Source: Bacillota bacterium
GTDB lineage: Bacteria > Bacillota > Clostridia > Lachnospirales > Lachnospiraceae
Direction of reading: 5' to 3'
DNA length: 64,000 nt
Assembly: GCA_023402845.1 (NCBI GenBank)
Contig: JAEYFP010000010.1
Location: 1 to 64,000, forward strand
The translations under genes and the position numbers were made by a program. The notes under the pieces were generated by a model. That model did no database searches. It was given only the letters and a program-made list of their open reading frames with translations, and had not been told where the DNA came from. Positions within the stretch are counted from its first letter, which is position 1; every line of letters begins with the position of its first letter. This document shows, one piece after another, positions 34,897 through 44,091 of this stretch.

Positions 34897-37257
34897 TTAT
34901 AGTTTTTTAAGTTTTGCAAATGAAGCAAACATCTTCTTAATGCCGGCTCCCTTGAAGTCTACCGTCACCTCATAATCCCTGCCGCCATTTACAATATTTT
35001 TAACGACGCCCTCACCGAACTTCATGTGACGCACACTGTCACCGACCGCATAATCAAGTGTACTTCCGGCGGCGGTACCGATATCCTTTGCCGCAGCAGC
35101 CGTCCTTTTTGCCGGTACAAATCCGTTTCCTCTGCCCGCGCCTAAACTCCCGTAGCCGGTAAAACTCCCTGCCGCCTGATTTGCGGAAGCGATAAACGGT
35201 TTCGCATAGGCATCCCGTTCCTTCGCAGACATCGCATACGGCTTTGTACGGAACAATTCCTTTGTGTACTTGGTGTTGGAAGGGCTCGGAATGTCTTCCT
35301 CACGCACTCTTCCGACCGGAAGTCTGCCGTCCAGAAGAAGCGGCGGTATTTCCTTTACAAACCGGGATACGGCATTGTACTGCGTCTCGCCGCGCACCAT
35401 CCTCTGCTTTGCGCAGGTCAGCGTCAAGTCCTCCATCGCACGTGTGATACCGACATAACAAAGCCGGCGCTCCTCCTCCAGCTCCAGCGGATCGTCCGAT
35501 ACGATATTCATATAGCTCGGAAACAGTCCGTCTTCCATGCCGGTCAGATAAACATGCCCAAACTCAAGTCCTTTGGCGCTGTGAAGCGTCATCAGCAGCA
35601 CCCGGTTGTCATCCCTGTCCACGTTGTCGATGTCGGCAACCAGAGCAACCTCCTCCAAAAACTCGGAAAGAGTCGGCTGTTCGTCCGCATTCGCCTCAAA
35701 TGCGACCACCTTGCTGATCAATTCATCGATATTTTCGATCCTCGTTTTTGCCTCTTCTTCATCAGAGGCCTCCAGATTTTCAATATATCCCGTTGTTTCT
35801 ATAATATCATTTACCAATTCCTCTAAACTTATGTATGGCAATTTGCTTCGAAACACTTGAATCATATCCACAAACGGTGTCAGCTTGACCGCACTTTTTC
35901 CGATCGTTCCGATCTGGTCCGCCTGCTTGAGCGCATCATAAAAGCTCAAATCATGCTCGTCCGCATATACCTGTACTTTATTCAGTGTTGTGGCGCCGAT
36001 GCCGCGCTTCGGCACATTGATGATCCGCCTGACTGCCAAATCATCCTTTCCGTTATCAATCGTTTTTAAATAGGCGAGAATATCCTTAATTTCTCTTCTG
36101 GAATAAAAATTCACACCGCCGACCACATCATAAGGAATGCCGGACAAAATGAATTTTTCCTCCAAAAGACGCGCCTGTGCGTTTGTCCTGTAAAGCACGG
36201 CACAGTCATGGTAATCAGCAAGCTGTTCCCTTTTTTTCTGAGATATACTGTCAACAATATATTCTGCCTCTTCATAAGCCGTATCAAACTGGTGAAAATG
36301 AATTTTGGCACCCGCACCCTTATCGGTCCAAAGTGACTTGTCCTTCCTGCCTAGATTGTTTCGGATGACGGCATTCGCCGCATCCAGCACGGTTTGTGTG
36401 GATCGGTAGTTCTGTTCGAGCTTAACGACCTTTGCCTCAGGATAGATTTTTTCGAAATCCAGAATATTTCTGATATTGGCTCCTCTGAATTTATAGATAG
36501 ACTGGTCGTCATCCCCTACAACACATATATTTTTATTTTTTGATGCCAGCAGACGAATCAATTCAAACTGTGCTGTATTCGTATCCTGATACTCGTCCAC
36601 CATCAGATATAAAAAACGGTTCTGATAGTCGTCCAGTATATCCGGCCATACCTTAAATAATTCCACTGTCTTCACAATTAAATCGTCAAAATCCAGCGCA
36701 TTGTTTTTTTGCAGTGCCTTCTGGTATTCCGCATATACCTTTGCCATCTGTTTTTTTCCAAAGTCGCCCATTGCGTTCAAATCCATTTCTCGCGGGGAAA
36801 GCAGCTCGTCCTTAGCATGAGAAATCGAGCTTAGAAGTGCTCTTTCGGGATACTGCTTCGTATCAATCTGCAGCCGTTTGCAGATATCCTTCATTACAGT
36901 TTTCTGATCGTCCGTATCGTAGATCGTAAAATTCGTATCGTATCCCAGCTTATCAATATGACGGCGCAGAATCCGCACACAAGTGCTGTGAAACGTCGCA
37001 ACCCAGATACTTTCCGAACCATAGCCGACCATATCATCGATACGTTCCCGCATCTCTCCTGCCGCCTTATTTGTAAACGTAATTGCCATGATATTCCATG
37101 GATTAATTCCGCATTCTTCTATCATATAGGCCGTCCGATTTGTAAGCACACGTGTTTTTCCGGAGCCTGCTCCCGCAAGGATCAGAAGCGGACCTTCGAT
37201 CTGAAGGGCTGCCTCCTTTTGTTTCTCATTTAACATTTCAATTAAGCTGCTGTTCAT
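34897..37257 (-). CDS. pcrA: ATP-dependent DNA helicase PcrA/UvrD
   Basis: 786-aa superfamily I helicase for repair and replication restart. Walker A is AGAGSGKTRVLTNR (~30), motif Ia is AITFTNKAAGEM, motif II is LMVDEYQDTNTAQ (~225), motif III is VGDDDQSIYKFRGA, motif IV is QNYRSTQ, and motif VI is YVGITRAMEDL. The C-terminal Tudor-like module (VRHMKFGEGVV) fits Gram-positive PcrA. I use ATG 37257, which has GGGAGG 6 bp upstream; a start at 37269 would overlap it. A 16-bp perfect inverted repeat lies just before the ribosome site. Confidence 0.93.
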   Translation of the reverse strand: MNSSLIEMLNEKQKEAALQIEGPLLILAGAGSGKTRVLTNRTAYMIEECGINPWNIMAITFTNKAAGEMRERIDDMVGYGSESIWVATFHSTCVRILRRHIDKLGYDTNFTIYDTDDQKTVMKDICKRLQIDTKQYPERALLSSISHAKDELLSPREMDLNAMGDFGKKQMAKVYAEYQKALQKNNALDFDDLIVKTVELFKVWPDILDDYQNRFLYLMVDEYQDTNTAQFELIRLLASKNKNICVVGDDDQSIYKFRGANIRNILDFEKIYPEAKVVKLEQNYRSTQTVLDAANAVIRNNLGRKDKSLWTDKGAGAKIHFHQFDTAYEEAEYIVDSISQKKREQLADYHDCAVLYRTNAQARLLEEKFILSGIPYDVVGGVNFYSRREIKDILAYLKTIDNGKDDLAVRRIINVPKRGIGATTLNKVQVYADEHDLSFYDALKQADQIGTIGKSAVKLTPFVDMIQVFRSKLPYISLEELVNDIIETTGYIENLEASDEEEAKTRIENIDELISKVVAFEANADEQPTLSEFLEEVALVADIDNVDRDDNRVLLMTLHSAKGLEFGHVYLTGMEDGLFPSYMNIVSDDPLELEEERRLCYVGITRAMEDLTLTCAKQRMVRGETQYNAVSRFVKEIPPLLLDGRLPVGRVREEDIPSPSNTKYTKELFRTKPYAMSAKERDAYAKPFIASANQAAGSFTGYGSLGAGRGNGFVPAKRTAAAAKDIGTAAGSTLDYAVGDSVRHMKFGEGVVKNIVNGGRDYEVTVDFKGAGIKKMFASFAKLKKL

Positions 37258-37270
37258 AATTCCTCCCAAA

Positions 37271-37306
37271 AATATGGTATAATGTCAAACGACATTATAC
37301 CATATT
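37271..37306 (-). promoter_or_regulatory. Perfect 16-bp inverted repeat upstream of pcrA
   Basis: Arms 37271-37286 and 37291-37306, 4-bp spacer, both with a TATAAT-like box (GGTATAATGTC). On the minus strand it is followed by TTTTT, so it could be the terminator of the gene at 37337. It also lies 14 bp before the pcrA start, so it could be an operator, promoter or leader hairpin. The two roles may overlap. Confidence 0.6.
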
Positions 37307-37336
37307 TCGTGTTCCTATTAAAGCAAAAACATTATT

Positions 37337-37759
37337 TTACTTTAAAGCATCAGCTGCGTTTTGAGCCGCAATTGCAACTGCCGTTGCCTTTTGATAATCT
37401 GCTGTTGCCGATGCAATCATGCTTTTAAAGGCAGGATTAAATTTTGAGAGTTCTGTATAATTCGTAACAATTTCCTTTTTGATTCTGGCGGTTTCCTTAG
37501 CATTGTTAGCTATCTGCTGTGCAAATAACGCTTCGTGAGCATTCCTGTCCCCAACCCATCTTGCCATATTTGCTGCATTCTCCGCATTATAAGCAGCCAG
37601 CTGACGTGTGACTTCTTTTGTATGTTCCCTCTGATCAGTTTCCCATCTTGCCTTATTCGCAGCATCCTCCGCTGTCAATGCCTTTGCCGGCACTGCCAAA
37701 ATGATTGCGCAGAGCACAGCTCCTGCTAACGCGGTTAAAATCTTAGTAAAATTTTTCAT
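37337..37759 (-). CDS. Small secreted helical protein, 140 aa
   Basis: Signal peptide (residues ~1-27, ending VPAKA), then a mature Ala/Asn-rich helical protein. A motif AAN-x-ARW-x2-D-x3-H is present twice, about 33 residues apart (AANKARWETDQREH and AANMARWVGDRNAH), so it has an internal duplication. No cysteine or enzyme motif. The ATG follows an AGGAGGATTAGGA-type site. A surface or secreted role is likely; the family is not recognised. Confidence 0.65.
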   Translation of the reverse strand: MKNFTKILTALAGAVLCAIILAVPAKALTAEDAANKARWETDQREHTKEVTRQLAAYNAENAANMARWVGDRNAHEALFAQQIANNAKETARIKKEIVTNYTELSKFNPAFKSMIASATADYQKATAVAIAAQNAADALK

Positions 37760-37899
37760 TCCTAATCCTCCTGATTATTATTTGAGTCTTTAGAAAAAGT
37801 CTTTACCTACATATTATTCCGCTCCTTACATTTTTGTGCAGATGAAAGTTGATTTTTATGAAATGAAATCTTAATTCCTGTATCGAATATACAAAAATC

Positions 37900-37928
37900 T
37901 TGCAAAGTAGTTTTCAAAACTATATAAT
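37900..37928 (+). promoter_or_regulatory. Promoter of the DUF1836 gene
   Basis: TTGCAA (37900-37905), 17-bp spacer, TATAAT (37923-37928), 46 bp upstream of the start codon. It is the best promoter match in this interval. Confidence 0.65.
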
Positions 37929-37973
37929 GATAAGAGGAATCATTGATGGCATCATAAAAACGGAGTGGCAAGC

Positions 37974-38576
37974 ATGAATAAGGATTTAGAGAAAATTATA
38001 AAAGAAACTGCCGAGGAGGTTGGACGGATTGAATATATCCTCTCCTCCCAAATTCCGAATATTGATTTATATATGGACCAGGTGACGACCTTCATGGAGG
38101 AGCATCTTGCCTCCACAAAACGCTATGAAGACGATAAGATCCTGACAAAGACCATGATCAACAACTATGCCAAAAACGAGCTGATTCCCGCCCCGCAGAA
38201 AAAGAAATACTGCAAGGAGCATATCATGCTCCTCACATTCATTTATTATTACAAAAATATGCTTTCCATCAATGACATTCAGAAGCTGTTAGAGCCGCTC
38301 GTGGAAAAGTTTTACCAAAATGGGGATTCCGATTTTACTATGACCGATCTCTATGACGGAATTTTCAAAATGTGCGACGGAAAGCGCGATTATTTTATGG
38401 AGAGCATCGACCGCAATTTAAAAATCGCACAGGATACTTTTTCCCAGGCACCGGAAGACGACCGTGATTACTTGCAGTTGTTCGCATTCATCAGCATTCT
38501 CAGTCAGGATGTCTATGCAAAAATGCTCGTCATCGAAAAGCTTCTTGATACCCTTCCCGAACCGGATAAAAAATAG
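37974..38576 (+). CDS. DUF1836 family protein
   Basis: 200-aa DUF1836 protein, probably DNA-binding. Residues ~50-90 (ILTKTMINNYAKNELIP, KKYCKEHIMLLTFIYYYKNMLS) are the conserved MerR-like helical part. I use ATG 37974, with GGAG about 8 bp upstream; a GTG at 37965 is possible. The gene stands alone, converging with the ABC permease gene two bases beyond its stop. Members are widespread in Firmicutes and poorly studied. Confidence 0.8.
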   Translation: MNKDLEKIIKETAEEVGRIEYILSSQIPNIDLYMDQVTTFMEEHLASTKRYEDDKILTKTMINNYAKNELIPAPQKKKYCKEHIMLLTFIYYYKNMLSINDIQKLLEPLVEKFYQNGDSDFTMTDLYDGIFKMCDGKRDYFMESIDRNLKIAQDTFSQAPEDDRDYLQLFAFISILSQDVYAKMLVIEKLLDTLPEPDKK

Positions 38577-38578
38577 CA

Positions 38579-41119
38579 TCAAGCCATGTCATCCCGAAGC
38601 GCGTCGATGATATTTTCTCTTTTGATCCTGCTAACGGCATACAGCATGGTAACGAACACAATAACAAGCACGCCGAACACGCTGATCGCCATACTGCCCC
38701 ATGGAAATACAAAATCAATATATTCTCCGCCGCCAAGGAGCATGCCCTTATATATCAGACAGGAAAGGACTCCTGAGAGGGGCAGCCCCCACAGCATCGT
38801 ACGCATTCCATAAAGAGCACATTCAAAACGCATCATCTTATTGAAATCCCGGTCGGACATCCCCACAGAACGGAGCATGGCAAATTCCCGTCTGCGCAGC
38901 TTGACATTGGTGGAAATCGTGTTGAAGACGTTCGCAATCGCAATCAGTGAAATCATTACGATAAAAACAGCCGCAAACAGATTGACAATAAAGGTGATAT
39001 TACGGTTTGGCTCCAGTATCTCATAGACATTGTACAGATTATAGTCGGCGGTAATACCTGCGCCATCAATTATTGTCTGCATTTCAGCTGCAGACCGGCC
39101 GGGATTTTCTGACCGGAAGGTCATTCCCAGCTTTACAGGGTTTACAGTCGCATCCAGTGCGTCAAATTGCGGCTTTACCTCATATGGAGCAATCACCATA
39201 AGAGAATATCCGGACCAATCACCCGGCTCCGCAGGCAGCAGATCCGGGTAGTCTTTTACAAAGGCTGCACGAATTGTCTTTGTCTGATCCCCGGTCCGGG
39301 AGCGGAGCATAAACTCCATAGGCTGTTCCTGCGTATACCAGCTTCCGGGCAGTATTCCTGCCATAATCATTTCGGAGTCCTCTCCGCTGTATTCCTCTGC
39401 GGACAGACCGAGGCCCGCAAGCAGGTTCTGATAGACACCGTTCTCAACAAACTGAATATCCAACTGTACTTTTACAGTTTTACTTACCCCATCATAACCG
39501 ATGAGATCGCCGTACTCCTCCAAAAAATGACTTGACAAATCGCCTGTATTGAGGATGCAGGAATAGGTCGAAAGTGCCTGATAAGAACTTTCGGTAACAC
39601 CTGCGGCGGTTTTCAGCTCATCATAAAGTCGAAACAGCTCGTTTTCCTTCATGTCCCGCGTATAGAAACAGATATCATACTCTTCGGCTGCCACAGATGA
39701 ATTCTCGGCGATTTGATTCAAATAGACTCCGAAAGAGCTTGCCGACACAAACAATACAACGCTTAGCGAAAGAGAAAGGATAATACTGCGGTAACGCCGT
39801 TTGTTTCTTTTAAAATTTTTAAGCGCAAGTATTTCCTCTAAACCGGAAAAACGTTTCGCAAGCTTTGAGATTCTTATCGTCCCGGCCTCCACTTTGATTT
39901 CGTTTGTCTGGCGAATACACTCCATTACGGGCATACCGGCAGCCTTCTTTGCAGGAAGATAGGCAGAAATCAGAATCGTGATCATGCTGATCACTGCCGC
40001 AGCTGCAAGAACCGGAACAGATACCACCAAAGTCAGCGGCACATTATCATACAGCGCATTTGCGAAATTCTCTGCCACAAGAGAAAGTAAAAGCCTGATA
40101 CTTGGTATCCCCGCTAAAACACCGATCGGAATACCGATTGCGCCGATACAAAGTCCCTCAAACAACACGGAATTGCGCAGCTGTCTTTCTGTAGCACCTA
40201 TTGACATGAGAATTCCAAACTGGTGTGTGCGTTCATTCAATGAAATATTAAAGGAATTATAGATCAGGAATACTGAGCCAAGCATCACCAGTGCAATCAA
40301 AATGCCGCCAATCGAATACAGCAGAACGGTAAGCATCTTTTCTCCTGAAAGTCCCATAAAGCGCAGTACCCCATCGTTTAAAACATAACTGTCCTTGTCT
40401 GATACGCTGTCTGCATAAGAATGAACCCGATATGGATTCTTCAGCGTAATAAATACGGTAAAACTGTCCCCTTCATCCGGATCCTCTGTTGTGATTAATG
40501 TGTATCCGGGTGCGGAATATTCCTCAATTGCCGGTCTCTGGCAAATGCCTACAACCATATATGTCTTCTCTTTCAAAGATACGAGCGTTTCCCCTCCCTC
40601 ATACGAATCGTGCTGACTGAGCTTCTGACCGCCAAGCATGCGGCTGCCGACTGAGAGATTGAGTGTGTCACCCACCGAAATTTTCACGCCGCCGTTTGCC
40701 GCAATATGAGCCGGTATCACGACCTCGCTGCTGCTTTCCGGCAGCCTGCCTGAAAGCAGTTTAAGAGGCAGTGAATCCAACGCTTCCCCGCTCCATCCGG
40801 AAATAAAAAGATAGGGCTTGTCTGGATTTTGTCCGCCGTCCAGAGTGGTATAGCCGATATTCTGCAGTGCCACGGTATTTGCGACGCGGCTATCTTTTTG
40901 CTGTTTCTGTAAAAAGGAAGAATCTGCGTTTGGTATTTCAATATGCCAATCGCCGTATTTGACGGCAGCACCGTTTATCATATAGCTTTGCAGGGACACG
41001 GCAAAGGCAGCAACTGCCGTAATCATGGCGGCGGACAGCGCAACTCCGATGATTGTGACAAGCGTCCGGGTACGGCTTTTTTTCAAGCTTTGCAGGGTGA
41101 TTTTGTGAAAGATATTCAT
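38579..41119 (-). CDS. ABC transporter permease, FtsX-like, two-domain
   Basis: 846-aa permease with an N-terminal helix (TRTLVTIIGVALSAAMITAVAAF), a large extracellular MacB-like part, and two FtsX cores (~275-400 with LIYNSFNISLNERTHQFGILMSIGA, and ~735-840 with IANVFNTISTNVKLRRREFAMLRSVG). Pairs with the ATPase gene upstream (4-bp overlap). Together with the sensor kinase and regulator this is the layout of peptide-sensing or peptide-removing modules (BceAB/VraFG-like). Substrate not known. Confidence 0.88.
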   Translation of the reverse strand: MNIFHKITLQSLKKSRTRTLVTIIGVALSAAMITAVAAFAVSLQSYMINGAAVKYGDWHIEIPNADSSFLQKQQKDSRVANTVALQNIGYTTLDGGQNPDKPYLFISGWSGEALDSLPLKLLSGRLPESSSEVVIPAHIAANGGVKISVGDTLNLSVGSRMLGGQKLSQHDSYEGGETLVSLKEKTYMVVGICQRPAIEEYSAPGYTLITTEDPDEGDSFTVFITLKNPYRVHSYADSVSDKDSYVLNDGVLRFMGLSGEKMLTVLLYSIGGILIALVMLGSVFLIYNSFNISLNERTHQFGILMSIGATERQLRNSVLFEGLCIGAIGIPIGVLAGIPSIRLLLSLVAENFANALYDNVPLTLVVSVPVLAAAAVISMITILISAYLPAKKAAGMPVMECIRQTNEIKVEAGTIRISKLAKRFSGLEEILALKNFKRNKRRYRSIILSLSLSVVLFVSASSFGVYLNQIAENSSVAAEEYDICFYTRDMKENELFRLYDELKTAAGVTESSYQALSTYSCILNTGDLSSHFLEEYGDLIGYDGVSKTVKVQLDIQFVENGVYQNLLAGLGLSAEEYSGEDSEMIMAGILPGSWYTQEQPMEFMLRSRTGDQTKTIRAAFVKDYPDLLPAEPGDWSGYSLMVIAPYEVKPQFDALDATVNPVKLGMTFRSENPGRSAAEMQTIIDGAGITADYNLYNVYEILEPNRNITFIVNLFAAVFIVMISLIAIANVFNTISTNVKLRRREFAMLRSVGMSDRDFNKMMRFECALYGMRTMLWGLPLSGVLSCLIYKGMLLGGGEYIDFVFPWGSMAISVFGVLVIVFVTMLYAVSRIKRENIIDALRDDMA

Positions 41120-41799
41120 GGCCGCACCCTCTCGTCTCTCTCTACTTTTCCGTCTGATATGGTGATAATGCGGTCTGCCTGCAGGGCGATAGTCTCATCA
41201 TGGGTGACAAGAATCAGGGTTTGTCCATATTTTTGATTGCTTTCCTTCAGCAGTTTGATGATTTCATGTCCGTTCCGGCTGTCCAAGCTGCCCGTGGGTT
41301 CGTCGGCAAGCATAACCGCAGGAGCGTTCATCAAAGCGCGTGCTATGGAAACACGCTGTTGCTGACCGCCCGAAAGCTGATTGGGTAAATATGTTTTCCG
41401 GTCTTTTAATCCAATCATTTCGAGCAGGTCTTCCAGCCGCTCCCCGTTGACCTTCCGCCGATCCATCAGGATCGGCAGGGTAATGTTTTCCACCACATTC
41501 AGCGTGGGGATCAGGTTGTGAAACTGATAGATTAATCCGACCTGCCGTCTGCGGAAAATGGCAAGTTTTTCATTGCTCTGCGCATATACATCCTGCCCCT
41601 CCAAATATACCTTTCCGCTTGTCGGAATATCCACACCGCCGATACTGTGCAGCAATGTGGATTTGCCGGAGCCGGAGGAACCGATAACTGCGATAAATCC
41701 CCCCTTTTCAATCGTAAGAGAAACATGGTCAAGCGCAGCGACCTGATTTTCACCGCTGCCGTAGACCTTACATAAATTTTCAATTTTTAAAAACTCCAT
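41116..41799 (-). CDS. ABC transporter ATP-binding protein (MacB/LolD type)
   Basis: 227-aa ATPase. Walker A is GSSGSGKSTLLH (~40), signature LSGGQQQRVSIARAL (~140), Walker B VMLADEPTGSLD (~160), switch His in LVTHDE (~200). The ribosome site AAGGAGG lies 9 bp before the ATG. It powers the permease at 38579. Confidence 0.92.
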   Translation of the reverse strand: MEFLKIENLCKVYGSGENQVAALDHVSLTIEKGGFIAVIGSSGSGKSTLLHSIGGVDIPTSGKVYLEGQDVYAQSNEKLAIFRRRQVGLIYQFHNLIPTLNVVENITLPILMDRRKVNGERLEDLLEMIGLKDRKTYLPNQLSGGQQQRVSIARALMNAPAVMLADEPTGSLDSRNGHEIIKLLKESNQKYGQTLILVTHDETIALQADRIITISDGKVERDERVRP

Positions 41800-41881
41800 T
41801 ATGTGAGCCTCCTTCGTTACAGTTTACCCATATAATAGAACTTTTCGCTTACATTTCTGTGACTTTCAGATGAGAGATTCG

Positions 41882-42871
41882 TCACTTTGGGAAACAAATC
41901 GTAAAAAGCGCACCTCCCTGCGGGTGATTTTTCGCGGTAATTGTCCCTCCCTGCCTTGTGATAATCATTCTGCTGAGAGCCAATCCGATCCCGTATCCTG
42001 ACGCACCTGCATTTTTCCCGCGAAAAAACCTTTCAAACAGGCTGGACAGCTCTTCTTTTTCAAAGCCTGCACCGCTGTCGCGAATAGCGATCTCAGTAAA
42101 CAGCGCGGTGTCCTTGCAGACAATCTCAAGCTTCCCGTTTTCGCCTGCGCTTTCCATACAGTTTTTAAGGATGTTTTGAATTGCTTCGGAAAGCCAGCCG
42201 GAATCTCCCTGAATCATTACTCCCTTCGGCACATCTGTATGCAAAGTAATATTGTGCAGCTCCATTGGGATCAGAAGCGGGCGAAGCGCAGTGCTTATCA
42301 AAGTGTTTGCCTCTGTCTGCTCGCTTTGAAAAACCGCAATGTCCGCGTCTAAGCGGGATAATTTCAGCAGGGAAGTAAGCAGCCAATCCATCTGTACAAA
42401 CAATTCCTTCGTTTCCCGTATCAATGCTTTCCGATCATTTTCATCAGGGGTATTCTCTAACAGTGACAGAATCAGGTTTACAGATGTAAGCGGGGTTCTA
42501 AGCTGATGTGCGATGTCGGCCAGAGAATCAGCTAGGTGTTCTTTTTCTTTTTTCAGTGCGTTGTTTTGCTCCCGGATCCGCAGCGTCATTTTCGTTATCT
42601 CGCTGTGCAGAATAGAAAGTTCGCCCTCCTCCGATTCACCGATATATAATTGGTCAGCGTTATGAAGTACAAGATCAATTTGATCTGAAATGTGTGCAAT
42701 GCTTTTGTATCTTGCTCTGGTAAATGCCAAAAACACTGTTCCAAAGGCGGCAGCAGCGGCAGCGGAAAGGATTCCGGCCGCCGTATTGATTACAAATCCC
42801 AGCACCACTGCGACGGCAGCTATTAGGGAGAATGAAATGACAAGCTGCCGAAACTCTCTATTCCGAAGCAT
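41882..42871 (-). CDS. Sensor histidine kinase
   Basis: 329-aa kinase with two close N-terminal membrane helices (residues ~11-50) and almost no extracellular loop. The H-box is DIAHQLRTPLTSV (~120), the N-box is QNILKNCMES (~235), G1 is IRDSGAGFEKEEL, and G2 is GYGIGLALSRMI. The missing sensor loop is typical of intramembrane-sensing kinases that read the state of a partner ABC transporter. It overlaps the response regulator gene by 14 bp. Confidence 0.9.
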   Translation of the reverse strand: MLRNREFRQLVISFSLIAAVAVVLGFVINTAAGILSAAAAAAFGTVFLAFTRARYKSIAHISDQIDLVLHNADQLYIGESEEGELSILHSEITKMTLRIREQNNALKKEKEHLADSLADIAHQLRTPLTSVNLILSLLENTPDENDRKALIRETKELFVQMDWLLTSLLKLSRLDADIAVFQSEQTEANTLISTALRPLLIPMELHNITLHTDVPKGVMIQGDSGWLSEAIQNILKNCMESAGENGKLEIVCKDTALFTEIAIRDSGAGFEKEELSSLFERFFRGKNAGASGYGIGLALSRMIITRQGGTITAKNHPQGGALFTICFPK

Positions 42872-43544
42872 ATCCGTCCCCCAATCGATATCCCGTCCCG
42901 CGAACGGTCAAAATAATTTGCGGATCTGCAGGATGATTCTCGATCTTCTCCCGCAGGCGCTTAATATACACGGTCAATGTATTGTCGTTGACATACTCGC
43001 CCGCAGCATCCCACAATTCGTCAAGCAGCCTGCTTCTTGTAATAATACTTTTGGGGTTGTTAATAAACAGCAGCAGCAAACGATATTCTAAAGCCGAAAG
43101 AAAAACCTCGCTGCCTTCCTTTTTCACGACGCCGTTTGCCATATCAACATGAAGCCCAAAGATTTCAAAAGCAGAGGGGGAACGTCCGCTTTTTCGCAGA
43201 GCGGTTCCAATTCGTGCGATCAATTCACGCGGTCGAAAGGGTTTGGTAATATAGTCGTCCGCACCCATGTTCAGTCCGGTAACAACACTTGCCTCATCGC
43301 CGTCAGCCGTCAGAAAAATAACGGGAACGTCCCCCTGTTGCTTGATCTGGGTGCAAACAGTAAAGCCATTTCCATCAGGTAAAGAGATATCAATTAACGC
43401 CAAATCAAATTTATTTCCGGCAAATACGGCAAGGGCATCGCTCCGCGTAGAAGCGTGAGTGACTGAAAATCCCTCTGCGCGGAGCAGAAGGATAAGGTTT
43501 TTAGCGATTGCCTTATCATCCTCAACTAAAAAGATCCGTTCCAT
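42858..43544 (-). CDS. OmpR/PhoB-family response regulator
   Basis: 228-aa regulator: receiver domain with acidic pocket VEDD (~8), phospho-Asp in LALIDISLPDG (~52) and Lys in DDYITKPF (~103), then a winged helix (SALEYRLLLLF, VNDNTLTVYIKRLREKI, VRGTGYRLG). It probably activates the ABC genes 40-50 bp beyond the kinase. Start at 43544. Confidence 0.92.
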   Translation of the reverse strand: MERIFLVEDDKAIAKNLILLLRAEGFSVTHASTRSDALAVFAGNKFDLALIDISLPDGNGFTVCTQIKQQGDVPVIFLTADGDEASVVTGLNMGADDYITKPFRPRELIARIGTALRKSGRSPSAFEIFGLHVDMANGVVKKEGSEVFLSALEYRLLLLFINNPKSIITRSRLLDELWDAAGEYVNDNTLTVYIKRLREKIENHPADPQIILTVRGTGYRLGDGYASE

Positions 43545-43573
43545 TTATTTTCACGATCCTTTCCTAATGAAAT

Positions 43574-43700
43574 GAACAAAAGTGTGCTTCGTATACTCTT
43601 ACGGCCAAATACTCCGGCAGCACAGCCTTTGTTCTGCGCGCGCAGCTGCGCGTAAGATTTTATTAGATAGGAAATTCGGAACAATTTCCTGTCTAAATAA
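43574..43700 (+). repeat. Dispersed repeat, copy 1
   Basis: About 125 bp, similar to 57957-58082 in opposite orientation. Shared blocks include ACAAAAGTGTGCTTCG, CTCCGGCAGCACAGC, TTTGTTC, and a final hairpin AGGAAATT/AATTTCCT. Each copy can be read as a similar peptide (LRQHS-x-CSAR-x2-A-x-KI-x-L-x-RKF). Located upstream of the response regulator, next to yerC. Confidence 0.7.
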
Positions 43701-43731
43701 AATAAAAAGAAATAGGAAAAGTCCTATTTCT
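43701..43731 (-). terminator. Terminator overlapping the yerC stop region
   Basis: Ten-bp perfect stem (43708-43717 with 43722-43731), AAAG loop, T-rich on the minus strand. The stem includes the last codons of yerC. Confidence 0.75.
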
Positions 43732-44017
43732 CTTTATTCATACGGTCCAGCACCATATCATATCCGTCATTTCCATAATTGAGCGAACGGTTTACCCTAC
43801 TGATTGTAGCGGTGGACGCTCCTGTCTTTTCGGCAATATCCAGATAGGTCTTCTTTTCCCGCAGCATGCTCGCCACCTCAAAGCGCTGCGACAGAGATAA
43901 TAACTCATTAATCGTACAAATATCTTCAAAAAAAATGTAACACTCTTCCTTACTCTTCAGCTGCATGACTGCATCAAATAGAAAATCTACCGCTTCTGTC
44001 CTGATTTTTGGATTCAT
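43724..44017 (-). CDS. yerC: YerC/YecD TrpR-like regulator
   Basis: 97-aa TrpR-fold helix-turn-helix protein. The two parts are LLSLSQRFEVASMLREKKTY and IAEKTGASTATISRVNRSL (residues ~38-80). This family is found across Firmicutes and is linked to nothing firm. It stands alone before the PHP gene, which is co-oriented 74 bp upstream. Confidence 0.85.
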   Translation of the reverse strand: MNPKIRTEAVDFLFDAVMQLKSKEECYIFFEDICTINELLSLSQRFEVASMLREKKTYLDIAEKTGASTATISRVNRSLNYGNDGYDMVLDRMNKEK

Positions 44018-44091
44018 AATTCAGCCTTCCTTCGGAAAATACTTTCATACAAATACAGTTTACCACGTTGAAGTGTTCAGGTAAAGACCTT

